Assembly (NCBI GenBank): GCA_037043455.1
Contig: JAWPHD010001268.1
Coordinates: forward strand, 1-64,000
DNA from: Cyrtodaria siliqua
Lineage: Eukaryota > Mollusca > Bivalvia > Adapedonta > Hiatellidae
Direction of reading: 5' to 3'
DNA length: 64,000 nt
Positions 11,101-23,045 of this stretch are shown here, in pieces. Position numbers and translations under genes: made by a program. The first letter of the stretch is position 1, and each line of letters opens with the position of its first letter. The notes under the pieces were generated by a model, which did no database searches, was not told where the DNA came from, and saw only the letters and a program-made list of their open reading frames with translations.

Positions 11101-12440
11101 CGAAACTTTGCAGCGCTGGTGAGACACCTAATATTACAACATATTCATTATTATCTCCCAGCAAAGTACTAACCATAATAAATAACGTACATTATTATTA
11201 TAGTCAGCAGCCCATCCTAAATAAAAGTGCATTTTTCGAATTGATGGCATTTTTAGTAGAAGTGTTTCATTGATACCTTGATAATTGTTCGGTCAAGAAC
11301 AACTCTCAGATGAAGAAAATACATTAATGTTTAATGCTTTCCAAAAATACATTAGCGAAACCAAGCGCTTTACAAACTAGCACATTTTACCAAGTTCTTA
11401 CAAAGGGTACATTCTGCTCTGACTCGCTGTACTGAATGTCTATAATCTCGCTTTCTGTTATCACAACCTTGCTTCTTCATATCTCTTCTCTCTATACCAT
11501 ATTTGACAACAGCTAATGGAACTGATCTCAGGTATATTCAAGTATATGGTAATTGTTAAACCAACAATGTGTAATGTGTATATATACTATGTAACTACTA
11601 GCTTAGCCATGTACATTTTTGTAATATATTGTATTGGGAAGGGCCGTAACTAATGTTGTAAGAACTTGTGGCCCAACCCGTTTGCATATTATTGAAGATG
11701 GGCTATGAAAGAGACTCAATACTGAACTTAGTTTCTATTTATTGGAATAACAAGGCCATGGCTTCAGCATAATATAACAAGAAACATAATGTGCATAACA
11801 AATGTGCAGTCACGATATTTATAACAATTTGAAAAATGGTCATAGCTCCGACCAAGTTTTGAAGTGAATGAAAACTGTACTCAATGAACCCTGGGACCAG
11901 ATGTTCACAAAGCCAGATATTTAAAATTTAGTTGCTTTCCTTCAAATGTTCTCGTAAAATAATTACTACACACTGCTGTGACCGCGACATACTGCCACAT
12001 GCCACAAGTGGTGACAGAGGCACAACGAGAGGCACCGCCATTAAAATGGGGGAAGCAGAGCACAGCAGTGAAAAGAACAAGTCAGTCCTCAAATGGAGGT
12101 ATGGCTAACGCACTTCACAATCGAAGCGATTTGTGTTAGAGTGTCCGGAACACCGCAGGGCCGGATGCCATATCCATTCGGGCCTATTTAGGTCATAAAG
12201 TAGATCAAAGGTCAACGAAGTTAAAAAAAAAAAAAAAGAGGAAATCTAGTGTCCGAAATCTAATTTAAAGGTAACCAAATTTGGACACAATACTTATAGA
12301 AAAAAATATTGAGTAAAGTAGTATATGGGGCGGTTTGGATGTAAGCAAAGGGCGCCATTTTGTTTTCTAAAAATAGAACCGCTCGTGGTATACGTATGCG
12401 CGGCGTAATTTACATATGAATGTATTATTGTAGAGGGTAA
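11101..12440. other. Intergenic, nothing identified
   Basis: AT-rich, with one A16-like run near 12223. Only short ORFs without motifs. No repeat boundary or RNA gene was recognised. Confidence 0.4.
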
Positions 12441-12690
12441 TAGTGGCAGAATGTTCGAACAAAAGGTATTGACATTTAGACTTAATCTGCGGACATTATA
12501 GAGACAGAATGTATGAGTTCCTTTGTATAAAAACCGCAAAGGGGATTATTGTCAGGATGTTCGAACAAAAGGTATTGACATTTACACTTAATACACAGGG
12601 TGCGACAGGATGTCTGAGTTCCTTTTGTATGAAAAAACACAAAGGGGATAAGCGCCAGGATGCTCGAAGAAAAAGATATTGACACTGTGA
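12440..12690. repeat. Tandem repeat, about 104-bp unit, 2.3 copies
   Basis: GTTCGAACAAAAGGTATTGACATTTA-type blocks start at about 12453 and 12559, with a diverged third (GCTCGAAGAAAAAGATATTGACA) at about 12662. Each is followed by a GAGTTCCTTT(T)GTAT and AAAGGGGAT block. The overlapping minus-strand ORFs here repeat the same words in shifted frames, as expected for repeat translation rather than a gene. Confidence 0.85.
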
Positions 12691-14150
12691 ATTGACCTCC
12701 AACCGCAATAGAAAACGTAAACAATGGACCGGAAACCCTTTATTATACCGAACATTGAACACAAGAGTTGACATGTTAAGACTCGTACTTCTATAAATAG
12801 GGTTGACATGTGTCTATAAATAGAAAAATGGACAAATGAGATGGGTGGATAAGTAACTTCTCTGTATATATCCGTAATGCTTTTTTATAAGTACACAATC
12901 AATTATATACATTATATTTTAAATGAAACATTATTATAAAACCTGTCATAAGTGGAAACAGTAATTTTACCAGATAAGAACAAAGCTGAACACATTTAGA
13001 CTGTGAATCGAGAATCCCACGATAGATTATCGAATGTGCCCCTGATAACTGGCTGTAGCCCCATGGTTGAAGACCTTCAACATGTATCAAAGTCTGAAGT
13101 CTGAATCATAATTTTTTAATCCTTTTACAGTTTTCCTACTGTTGAATTCAGAAACTCCGCCTCAAACCTCCTACTCAATCCTCCTCCTCAATACTCGTTC
13201 ACGTTCACATATGAATGGTCCTTTGAATTTCTACAAGCTCATTGGTCAGATAGTATTTAAACGTCGTTGCTAATTATAGAATCCAAACGTCCTAGTTATT
13301 TATATAAATCTAAGGTCATAGTAATTTATACCTGTTCAAACTTGTTTCAAACCCTTATGCTCTGCTGTTGATCGAATAGTAACTATTTATAGAAATATAG
13401 CGTTTCCAGTTTTGGTCTACAATCAAATAGATCTTGAAAATACCTTTAAAATGATACAAAACACGATAGGATTCGGTCCATTATGAGGTAGTTAAAATTT
13501 GGACCAATCAGAGTCTACCATTATGTCACGTGACCCCTAAACATTAATATCACCGTAACTATATAAAGTTAAACAAAAGTTTACATTTTTAGAATCAGCG
13601 TGAACAGATCTATCAAATGGTATCAGTTTGATATGGTTTAAATTACACATTTCAAAAAGTTTAAAAACTGCTCTTATGCAATAACTCTAAAAGTAAACAA
13701 AATCAACGCTGATCAACCCTTGGTTTATTCGAAAGGTCTTTGTGAGATTTATTAGTAAATGAAATAAAATTGAAAATTAGACATTAAATGATACCCTACG
13801 GCTGTTAAACTGATTTTAAGTTATTTTCCGAAACAAAAGTTTCACATTTGTTTATACCATCATATAGCGCGTGAAATTCCGAACATTTTATTTTCGCATA
13901 TAAATGTATGTAGCTAGGTAGAAAAATGTTGAAACTATACGGATATAATTTTATAACGTATAAACATGAATTGTATAACTCGCTGACAGATTAAACATTT
14001 TAAGCCTCTAATGGTCAAAAGTTAATCCGTTACCTAGGCGACTTAATATTTAAGTAATTAAATGATCAGCTATTTATAGAAATGGTTTCAGTGACTTGAT
14101 AAGCCGAGTTCAAATCACAATTTTCAGATAATACATGTACTAACATATAC
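12691..14150. other. Intergenic, nothing identified
   Basis: AT-rich with short ORFs only. A CACGTGAC word near 13525 resembles words at about 3040 and 46040, but three short matches are not enough to define a repeat. Confidence 0.4.
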
Positions 14151-14154
14151 AATT

Positions 14155-14415
14155 CTGGCCCCGGGTTCAATCCTCCATGGTGCCACTGAGTTCCGTCGGT
14201 GTGTTCTTGGGCAAGACACTTTCCCGCAGCCTCGTCCGTCGGATGGGGACGTAAACCGGGCGGTCCCGTGTATCGGTCTATCCTCCAAGCACGTAAAAGA
14301 ACCATAGGAATCTATTCGATAATAAGAGTAGGGCACGGTTCCCGAGTTCCTATGTATCCTTCCACTCTCTCTGGGGCGGCTCTAAATAACCTATACTGTG
14401 TTGATGAGCCGTCAA
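14155..14415 (+). mobile_element. Family D SINE, near full length
   Basis: Starts around a B-box-like GGGTTCAATCC and continues with GTGTTCTTGGGCAAGACACT, GGACGTAAACCGGGCGGTCC, GTATCGGTCTATCCTCC, AAGAACCATAGGAATCTATT, AGAGTAGGGCACGGTTCCCG, CTCTCTGGGGCGGCTCTAAA and ACTGTGTTGATGAGCCGT. An upstream A box is not clear. GGGCAAGACACTT-type cores occur in several invertebrate SINE families, but the formal family was not determined. This copy lacks a good ATTCA tail. Confidence 0.85.
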
Positions 14416-14919
14416 ACCAATCCAGTATCCGAAGAAACGAGGTGCTTATCCGTTCTTATTCAGGAAACGTATATTTTATCCGGGCAAATTCGTTCTGATC
14501 ATGCACCGTGATACTATGCATAATGAAATATGTTTCACTTTAATGGAAACACCTATCAGCTATATAATTATGAAAAACATAATTATTCGTAATATGGTGC
14601 GTAGTGCGTTATATAGAGATTGTTTTACTTGGACCGATTATAGGAAGATATGATTTCACGAGATGATAGGCGTGTGGTTATTTTTATGAACTTGCGGGTG
14701 CAAAGTAACGATACCAGAATCTCGATAAAATGGCTGCCGCTTCAAAAAATGAATTAGAAGAAAGGTTCCAGACATTTGTCTTGAAAAAAAGCAAGCGTCG
14801 CAGATGATCTACATTGTTCGTACATTGTTTCACAACAATGTCACTCATAGCGTAAAATGCAAAAACTGTCAATATAAAAACCCATTCTAGTCTGCTACTT
14901 TAGTGAGATCAGACGATGC

Positions 14920-15152
14920 ATTTGTATGGTGTTTTACGTCATTCAACACATGCATGGTTATATATGACGGTCGATTTTTTTTGTGGTGGAGGCAGACTAC
15001 CCACTTTTCTTGGGTAGAACCAGTACTGTACACCTCCCGCCATCCGCAAGAATCGACACTTCCTCACTTACAAGTCGAGCTCTGAGTGGGATTCGAACCC
15101 GCAGCGGTGAGAGGCGCAGGTTTACAACGCAACTTCGGCCACTGAGACGCTT
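14920..15152 (-). mobile_element. tRNA-derived SINE (family C)
   Basis: On the minus strand it starts GTCTCAGTGGCCGAA (A-box region), has the B box GGGTTCGAATCCCA, then GAGCTCGACTTGTAAGTGAG, GTACAGTACTGGTTCTACCC and a 3' part TATGACGTAAAACACCAT-like. The plus-strand copies at 17812 and 49200-49742 show the same order. The head looks Leu/Ser-tRNA-like (TGGCCGAATGGTTAA in the 17812 copy), but there is no foldable complete tRNA and the element is longer than a tRNA. Confidence 0.85.
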
Positions 15153-15334
15153 TTACTACGACTCCTAATCGTAGAATAATTGAACTCTGACCTGTGATAA
15201 ACATTCCAGCACAGTCATACGTATTCAACATTCAAACTGTTCCCATTCGAAGGTTGAATGCAGAGCGATGGTAAAATTAAAATTAAAGCCGGACAAACAA
15301 TTGAATTATAGACTCGAATTTGCACGATCATCAC

Positions 15335-15462
15335 TACCACCACTGAGTTTCGCGAGGGTGTTATTGGTCAAGATACTTTCCCTTAGGCTCGTTCTTGGAT
15401 GTAGAAGTAAACCGGACGGTCCGCCCTATCGGAGTCTATCCTCAGAAAACGTCAAACCATAG
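15335..15462 (+). mobile_element. 5' half of family D SINE
   Basis: Contains CCACTGAGTTTCGCGAGGGTG, TTGGTCAAGATACTTTCCC, GTAAACCGGACGGTCCGCCC and GGAGTCTATCCTC, the 5' modules of the 14155 copy. It stops before the AGGAATCTATTCG module. Confidence 0.75.
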
Positions 15463-15867
15463 ATGTAAATTAGTAAAAGACAAAACTGGGAGAGGTATGG
15501 TGATATGGGGATTCTCAAATGGTCTCATGCCGGCAATTCAAACTGAAAAACAAGTATCACCAAATAGTTTCGTCTCCTCAAGATCTTTCGGCGTAAATGC
15601 AACTACTCGTTGCACGTGTAAAAACATATACGGTCTTGTTCTTCTATGTGCGATGAATACATTTAAGCGCAATCTGTGTCAACTGTGTCCATGTAAAGTG
15701 ATGAAAGTTATTGACTATGTTGCTTCTGTGTGACGTTGTCAGAGCCGTGACAATACATTACGTCAATATGATTCGCTTTATAAAACTTTTAAGGAGTTTG
15801 TGTTAAGCATGAGAAGAGAATATATTCTGACAGACAGATATTTTGTGTGGTACTTAGATCACTTTGT

Positions 15868-16010
15868 AATACCATAGGAATCTATTCGATAATAAGAGTA
15901 GGGCACGGTTCCCGGATTCCTATGTATCCTTCCCCTCTCTCTGGGGCGGCGGCTCTAAATAACCTATACTGTGTTGATGAGCCGTTAAACAACATTCAGT
16001 TCATTTCAGT
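15868..16010 (+). mobile_element. 5'-truncated family D SINE
   Basis: Begins at ACCATAGGAATCTATTCG and runs through AGTAGGGCACGGTTCCCGG and CTCTCTGGGGCGG to TGATGAGCCGTTAAACAAC, then ATTCAGTTCATTTCAGTTC. Loss of the 5' half together with a retained 3' tail is what incomplete target-primed reverse transcription leaves. Confidence 0.85.
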
Positions 16011-16351
16011 TCGAATTTCGTTAATTAGTGTAAATAAAGAACGAACATCAAGGTATTCGTTAAATGGTTTGAAGTAGTTCATATTATTATTTTTTATATA
16101 TTAATAGCCGTGTTTTACTAGAAACTCTACAGTAATACGACGCAAACTCTGCCATTATGAATAGTCGGCGAATATGAAAAAAACATGGTCAATATGAAGA
16201 AATTCACTAATCGTCATTCACGTTTGTGTGCTGCATGAGTACACGATCATTCAAGAACACAACAAGAGCTTTTCAAAAACAACACAACATTATACACATG
16301 ACATAGCAGACATACCATCAGAAAACATACCATCAGAAAATCGAGGCATCG

Positions 16352-16590
16352 CTCTTCATAAAAGCAATCGTTAACGAAATAGCGGAGATATATTCTTGAA
16401 GAATAAGAACGAATGAGAAAGAGGACATTTTAAGAAATGAAATGGATGGAGGGTGTGGGTTGAGTGGGGGTGCTTTTGGGGTTGTGTTAATCTCTCTTCA
16501 CAAAAGCAATTTTTAACGGAATAGCAGAGATGTATCCTTGAACAATAACACCGAATAAGAAAGAAGACAACTTCAAAAAAGAAATAATGG
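16352..16590. repeat. Tandem duplication, period about 142 bp
   Basis: CTCTTCATAAAAGCAATCGTTAACG at about 16352 recurs as CTCTTCACAAAAGCAATTTTTAACGG at about 16494. Both are followed by AATAGC(G/A)GAGAT, CTTGAA and GA(A/G)AGA(G/A)GACA blocks. A G-rich spacer (GTGGGGGTGC-type) ends the first unit. Confidence 0.75.
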
Positions 16591-16867
16591 TAAAGTGGGA
16601 TGGGGTTGGCTGGTAATGGTTTAATGTGTGTTGTTGATGAAGCATGGAGGGTAAAGTGGGACGTGGTGGGGTTATGGGTTAATGTATGTGGGTGATGATT
16701 GTCATGCGTAAAGATATGTCCTGTGTACCCGTAAACAATATAAATAAAGTAGAAAAATATGAAAAATTAGGCACACGGTATTGTTGGAGTGGGAAGAGAT
16801 TGGCAACAATGCATATACATGCAACAATACATGTAAACATTTAGATATATATAGGTAACAATATACC

Positions 16868-17110
16868 AAATTATTTCAAACGACACTAGACGGTTTCGTT
16901 CGTCATTACACGGTTTCATCTGATACTGTTTCAATGCGTTTCACGGTTTGAAAATATTCACTAAATGTTGTATGATCTGTGTTTTTACTAAACTATTTCA
17001 AAAGACACCAGACGGTTTCGATGGTCATTGGATGGTTCCAGTTGATACCCATTGAAATGTTTCATCGTTTTAATATAAAGGTTTGGATATTTGTTAAATG
17101 AGTTCGTAAC
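16868..17110. repeat. Tandem duplication, period about 123 bp
   Basis: ATTATTTCAAACGACACTAG at about 16868 and AACTATTTCAAAAGACACCAG at about 16991 each continue with ACGGTTTCG, GTCATT and GATAC blocks. Diverged copies; GGTTT/CGGTT words continue to about 17190. Confidence 0.65.
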
Positions 17111-17199
17111 TTATTAGATGGTTCGAAAGCTTTCATCATCTTTTATTAAACGATTCGTGTTTTCATCAAGCGGTTTACACTTATATTGAACGGTCTGAA

Positions 17200-17811
17200 A
17201 AAGTACATTAAATTAATGTTAAATTAAAAGACAAATGTGACTGAATGGACTGTTGTTTTGTTAAATCGTGATACAAGAGACATCATCTTAAGTAAGTTGT
17301 ATGTTTTGATGGGTTTGGCCGCCCATACAAGAGTAAAAAAGTGTCACAAATTACGCCCGTCGTGAAAGGGGACTGGAGAGTTACTTAATTTAACCTACAA
17401 CTCATGTTACTGAGCGGGCTTCGTCACTTCCAATACTATAAAGGGGCAATAATTTTAGGGGTACAAGGGTGGGATCTGGCTGGTTATCAAAATATATCAA
17501 GAACTGTTTGGTCATAAGCATTGTATCAACGTTTGGTTATATTTGGTTTAAGACATGCTTAGACTATCTCAGAAGAGTAGATTAATAGAAATAAAACAAG
17601 CATTTCGATGAACGTTTAAATGTGTTTACACAATGGATTTTATCTAACTTGAATAGTCTGCCTATGAACAATGTCAACAACACAGAACAAAGAACACTGA
17701 GGAAATTTGAGGGAATGGAATGTTTGGATGGGGTTGGGTGTAAAACAGAAAAATGTGGAGTGGCAATATGAAACATAGGGATACCATTCCCCCAAAACAC
17801 AAATAAGCTAG
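17200..17811. other. Intergenic, nothing identified
   Basis: No repeat boundary, conserved motif or convincing ORF was seen. The short minus-strand ORFs at 17582-17886 partly overlap the following SINE. Confidence 0.4.
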
Positions 17812-17992
17812 CGTCTCCGTGGCCGAATGGTTAACGACGTTGCGTTGTAAACATTCGCTTCTCACCGCTGCGGGTTCGAATCCCACTGGGAGCTCGACTA
17901 GTAAGTGAGGAACTTTCGATTCTTACTGATGGCGGGAGGGGTACAGTACTGGTTCTACCCAGGAAATGTGGGTGGTCTGCTTCTGGTCTGGT
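17812..17992 (+). mobile_element. tRNA-derived SINE (family C)
   Basis: Head with A-box region CGTGGCCGAATGGTTAA and B box GGGTTCGAATCCCA, spaced as in a tRNA with a long variable region. Then GGAGCTCGACTAGTAAGTGA, GGCGGGAGGGGTACAGTACT, GGTTCTACCCAGGAAATGTG and GGTGGTCTGC. The 3' TATGACGTAAAACACC segment of the 49742 copy is absent, so this copy is 3'-incomplete or diverged. The pol III boxes would be internal promoters; activity cannot be judged. Confidence 0.88.
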
Positions 17993-18092
17993 GATTATCA
18001 AATTAATATAAAAGCCATCGCTATAACATATATAATTATATAAGATATTAAAATAGATAGAATGATACAGGAAAGCCACACAGGTGCAATAC

Positions 18093-18285
18093 GTTGAATT
18101 GAAGTGGATTTTATAATCGCACCAACAGCTAAGGTCATATGGCGACCTTCCAGCTTCCTTTGATGAAAGGACACCAAGTGCACCTCCGAGCACTTTTCGT
18201 GGACAGGCGGGCACCTGGGCAGAACCACCGACGTTCCGCAAGCCAGCCGGATAGCTTCCTCACATAAAGATATCTGGTCACGGAC
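18093..18285 (-). mobile_element. ATTCA-tailed retroposon (family B), longer copy
   Basis: On the minus strand the body runs from GTCCGTGACCAGATATC through GGTTCTGCCCAGGTGCCCGC, GGAAGCTGGAAGGTCGCC and TAGCTGTTGGTGCGATTATA to AAAATCCACTTCAATTCAAC. GCAATAC occurs on both flanks (18086-18092 and 18286-18292), a possible short target-site duplication. It has about 60 bp more at the 5' side than the copy at 7613. Confidence 0.8.
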
Positions 18286-18899
18286 GCAATACTTGTGGAG
18301 ATCCTCTGCACTGATTTAAAAGATAAAGTGCTCACAATTTAAAAATGATTTAGAAGTGTGTTTACATTAGGCATGAAACCTTTAAACATAAAATACTTGC
18401 CATTGTATTTCCTGCAGATCAAATGTTCTTGTCATTATCTTTTGCAAACCAAACGTTTTTGTCGTTTCGGCAGACCAGCTCTTATTGTCTTCTGCCATTT
18501 AAAAACATTTAATGTTATCTCGATAACTGTGATGTTTACCACGATTTGGATCTTATATAAACTATTGATAATAAACATGTTGAGATTGATGTAGTTAGCA
18601 AAGATTGCTTTATTTGTTCTCGATTCTTTATTTCTCGATTATGTGCGTATTGTAACTGCAAGTCTTGTACTCAAAGTATGTTTATGTAATCGTGATGCCA
18701 GAAATGCTAAGCAACTGATGAAGAGTCATGGGTAATAATATATATATTTTTAGTAATCCGAGCCTTCTCTGACCTTACCAGCCCTTTTTATGATTTTGAT
18801 ATTTCATCTGGCTGTGTTCTAAAATTCAAGAAATCTAAACACATCCATGGTCACTTATGAAATGTACTCTATCTTTAATAGAAGTCGTATTCTTCATAA

Positions 18900-19062
18900 A
18901 AATTGAATTGAATGTTGTTTAACGGCTCATCAACACAGTATAGGTTATTTAGAGCCGCCCCAGAGAGAGGGAAAGGATACATAGGAATCCGGGAACCTGC
19001 CCTACTCTTATCGAATAGATTCCTATGGTTCTTTAACGTGCTCGGAGGATAGACCGATACAA
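18900..19062 (-). mobile_element. Family D SINE with ATTCA tail
   Basis: Minus strand: TCGGTCTATCCTCCGAGCAC, AAGAACCATAGGAATCTATT, AGAGTAGGGCAGGTTCCCGG, CTCTCTGGGGCGGCTCTAAA, TGTGTTGATGAGCCGTTAAA, then CAACATTCAATTCAATTTTT. The 5' half with GGGCAAGACACTT is missing. Confidence 0.85.
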
Positions 19063-20800
19063 AATGGAGCTGGAAGACGACGAGTGTCAGAAAACAGAAG
19101 AAAAGCCGACATTTAGTTAATTTCATTGTTACTCCCACGGAACGCTAGTATATGTTAGATTTAACTTTATAGCTTAATATAGTAGAAAAAAAATGTCATT
19201 TTCGCAAAATAAGCCTTTGAAATGGTGCACTTCTGGGCGGATTTCGGTATTGACAATAATTAACAAACGTATTTACATTATTTATACCATTTTGTATGCC
19301 TTTGTACGGGAGGATATATACATTAGCATCCATGTAACGTTTGTTACATAATGATGAAATATCAGTTCATTCAGTGGTACGTAATATTTTCAAAGGCACC
19401 TAATTTGCACAAAAACGCGGACAACAATCAACCTCACTTTTTATGCAGTAGGGCACATAATACGTGGCTGCTTTTGTCATTGCAATAAAAACAATATCAG
19501 CTGAAACAGAACATGATTAAAACTTGTTTGTTTCAGGTCATATTTATCCCGGACTCTGAAAGCTGCTATGTGGTGTTGGACCGTGTATCAACGTCATTTT
19601 ACTATTCATAAAACAACTGTATTTAAGTAAGAATACCGGGATGCAGTCAAATTGGTATACAGACCGTTTATGGGTCTTTTACTACTTGAATTACGTATCC
19701 ATTTTAGGGATCCAGTCTATAATAAATCTGTTCTCAGGATACGAATACAGCTGGTTCCAAATCGGTAACGTCACTGATTATTAATTGATGTTAAACTTTA
19801 TTAAGGGATAAACGGTAATCTTAATTTTTTAAAACCTCGCGGCGCCCCGTTAGTTTTTCCACATAACGTGCATTAGTTCAATACTTAATATTAATTATAC
19901 AGGAAATTTGTGTTTGAATATTATAACGGTTTGTGTGTACAGCTATATATGTATCTCTTTTTGGTGCTGCCTGATTTGAAAATAAGCAACACCTCTTTAG
20001 TCATTAAACAGAGTTTATGAAACTTTTACTGAAGCATCTTCTAAAGAGTTTGAACAAGTCTGCTCCACTGTTACTTATTCTCATGAACTACTGATCAAAT
20101 TCCAATAATAAAAAAATCTAGCATTAAACCTTTTCTTACATTGCTGTTTGTAACTATGATATTTTCCTAATTCCTCACATTCTAATCATGAAACAACATT
20201 CTATTTAGTGATCCATTACACATACTATTTCAGATGTCTATCATATTCATATTTAATTATAACATTATACAAAACAGATGCAAAAAAAAAAATTGTTCAA
20301 TTTGTCTCATGATGACTATTTTGCTCAAATCGTTCATGATAAGTGTGTTTTGATTGTTGACAATTACAATTAAAATAATTCTAACATCTACACACTGTTC
20401 GTTTATTTTGTTATCATATTCATTCCCCTTACTGTTTTTATGTAACTGTTCTGACTGACTTGTGTTACAAAGTATCACTGTTTTCTTGTAATATATTTGT
20501 CCTGCCTGAAAAAATTGATCTTTGAAGAACAGAGAAAACAAATTTAATTCATTTCCAGGTTTTTTTACCAAAGTACTGATTAAAACGACGATGCATATTG
20601 CAGACAATATATGTCATATACATAGCAACATGCATTTGCTACAATACATACGCCGAAATGTCATAATAAACGGAGTATTTGAGTCGCCATGCTGACGCAT
20701 GGCTGACTCTATGGAATCGTGTATATATGTATATAGTGCAATTTCTGAATAGCGAGTTTTTGAAACAGGTGAGACGCTTTACCGTTGTAAGCAATGTAGT
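19063..20800. other. Intergenic, nothing identified
   Basis: AT-rich sequence with one 116-codon minus-strand ORF (20257-20607) that shows no domain, is rich in Ile/Asn/Lys and has no splice or repeat support. I regard it as chance. Confidence 0.4.
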
Positions 20801-20801
20801 C

Positions 20802-21200
20802 TCCTTTAACTGCTTCAAATACAACTTAATTTGATAAGGTGACTGACATGAACGTTAATGTATACCGAGTAATATAACTACTGATTGTGAAATAATGAAA
20901 TAATTGTAATTGTATACAGTATAAACATTTATTTTTTGTAGGTTTACCGAAATATTATGCGCATTAATACACCAAAAAATCACCAACAATCGGATTGGGC
21001 GCTTTACGCACTTCGAGAATGTAATTCCTTTAACTGCATCAAGTATAACTTAATTTCATAAGGTGACTGACATGAACGTTATATATACCGAATAATATAA
21101 CTACTGATTGTGAATAATTGTCAGTGTATACAGTATATACGTGTCTTTTTTGAAAAAGGAACTGAAATACTATGCGCAATAATACACGCATATATATATA
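20802..21200. repeat. Tandem duplication, period about 224 bp
   Basis: TCCTTTAACTGC at 20802 and 21026 begins two copies that share ACTTAATTT(G/C)ATAAGGTGAC, TGACATGAACGTTA, TAATATAACTACTGATTGTG and ATGCGCA(T)TAATACAC. About 50 bp between them is not duplicated. Confidence 0.85.
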
Positions 21201-21957
21201 TTTCGATCGAAATGACGTCAGTATGATATATTTCATGAATGGAGTTACCGGGATGTGCCGCTCATGACGTGTGACCCAGATAACAAATTGGGAACTTAAT
21301 GTCCGTAGTTATTGCATACAGAAATCTCACGGAATTCTAACCCTCCTCCCGGCCCCAGGAATTGTGTGAAAAACTCCCGTAAAATTTCTAAAATCGATTT
21401 TTCGCATTTCCTTTGTTTGGTATGTTAGCAGATTTATCAAGGCGTTTTTGCTTCTAAAAATAGAATGAATTCAAGAACGACAACTCCTACGAAATTTCGT
21501 ACTTCGTACTCAATTAGATTCGTACTATTGTACATTGTACTCAATTTGATTCATACTATCGGTTATTTTCCAGAGGGGAAGTTATTAGGCAGCCAACCGT
21601 GCAGCCGTCTTTTGCACGGCCGTTTTTGAAAAATCGCGTCCAATATTTGGTGGTGTCGGTGGGGTAAAACACTCTTACTTTCTCAATATTTAAAAACCTT
21701 TAACCTCATCTAGAAGATAGACACTGTTCAATCTTGGCAACTCTCAGGACCTTCAGTCCTTTGATTATCATTTGTTTTTGAATTCTTATGTTTAACCATT
21801 AATTTTAGAAATTAAAAATAAAACAATTGGATTAATTTCAGTGTAAATATGACATTTAAAAGTGTATGCTTGTCTTCACATATACACGTATTGTCTACAC
21901 TATAAATACTGCGTTTTACTCAGTAATTCGGACGTTCTACATAAAACATTGACTATA

Positions 21958-22171
21958 CAGTGGGGCGGATCCAGGATTTCATGTTAGGGGAGGGGGCGTA
22001 ACTTTTCCAAAACGGGGCTGACAAGCAAAACGCACACCCACGCGCGCGCGCGCGCGCACACATACACAAACACCACTTTTTGTCATTTTTAGGATGGGAG
22101 TAGGACTTTTTTTCAGGTTTTAGTTGGGCGCACGCCGAATCCCCCCTCCCCACGCTCTGGATCCGCCCCTG
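21958..22171. mobile_element. MITE-like element with GGGGCGGATCCAG ends
   Basis: The left end CAGTGGGGCGGATCCAG and right end CTGGATCCGCCCCTG are inverted repeats about 214 bp apart. The interior holds a CG dinucleotide run (about 22043-22058) and no coding capacity. Flanks show no clear target-site duplication. The same terminus recurs in the partial duplicate just downstream. Confidence 0.75.
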
Positions 22172-22385
22172 ATACATAACCCGCTGTAGCATGGACAATA
22201 AAAGCATGCTTAGCTACGATTTAATTTGTAAGTCATTTGAAAATGATTAGTCTCCCCGACTCTGGATCCTAGTCTCACCCACTCTGGATCCACCCCTGAT
22301 GCATAACACGCTATTAGACACGGGCAGGAAGAGCATGATTACCTACGATTTCTAAGCTGTAAGACATTTGAAAATGATTAGTTTC
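22150..22385. repeat. Tandem duplication of MITE right end plus flank, period about 120 bp
   Basis: CTCTGGATCCGCCCCTGATAC followed by ATAACCCGCTGTAG, AAAAGCATG, CTACGATTT and TTTGAAAATGATTAGT is repeated at about 22278-22385 as CTCTGGATCCACCCCTGATGC and so on. The duplicated block crosses the element's right boundary, so it arose after insertion by local duplication. Confidence 0.8.
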
Positions 22386-22775
22386 GAGTTATTTATTTAC
22401 AAACAAATGCCTCGAAACTAGTCATTTGCACATGTGACATACAGTTTAAAATCGAAAGAAATCATTCTCTGTTGTGACACAACACGACATATACGGTCGA
22501 AATATTATCCATAAGATACCAAATGATGTTTATAACAGAGGCGCCGGAGCTGTGGCGGTAAGGGCAGCGTCAATATTTCGGCAAGGAACCAATTTTCGGC
22601 GAAGTGTAAATTTCACAATAATGTTATTAAAAATTGTCGTTTACAATATATTTATTATAACACGGTTACGTAATTTGCGAAATCTATCTTACGTTTGCAC
22701 AGAAGACCGCTCCAAGAACTCCGCTTGAGTCTTTGAGAGTCCATCTAAACGGTCAAGAACATCAACAACGTTACG

Positions 22776-23045
22776 ATGCGGAGCGTCGCCAGATTAATAG
22801 GTGACATGAAGCCAGCATCTCGTTCTATGTTTTCCGAGATAGTGACTGAGCTTAAACTCATTCTAGTGATGCCAGCGACGAACCACACTAGGGAACGGTA
22901 TCTCCGCACATGCATGACACAGGAACGCTTAGACAACCTGACGACTCTTCACGTGCACCGATATTGAACCGAACATGAACTTGAGGGAGGTTGCGAATGT
23001 GTTTGCTTCAGCCAACGAATAACGCGCAGTAACATTTGGGACATT
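22776..23045 (+). pseudogene. hAT-type transposase C-terminus, degraded
   Basis: The 63-codon frame reads LKLILVMPATNHT, then RERYLRT, MTQERLDNLTTLHVHRY. In the C-terminal dimerisation region of one hAT transposase group (ZMYM-like relatives), a PATN(A)TSER stretch, then a run with S, F, A, L and R, then MTQERLN.L..LHVHK is typical. Here the residues between the SER-like position and YLR appear deleted. A +1 shift after the stop at 22965-22967 restores NLREVANVFASANE, another hAT C-terminal hallmark, ended by a stop and then FGTF. With one deletion, one frameshift and no upstream catalytic region, it cannot be active. Confidence 0.75.

Noticed and set aside
12294..12809. Overlapping minus-strand ORFs of 73-92 codons
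   Set aside because: They are translations of the 104-bp tandem repeat in different frames.
14725..14815. Small ORF starting ATGGCTGCCGCTTC with good start context
   Set aside because: Only 25 codons, no homology recognised and no splice site.
20257..20607. 116-codon minus-strand ORF as a host gene
   Set aside because: No domain, AT-driven composition, no splice context; similar lengths arise by chance in 64 kb of AT-rich DNA.
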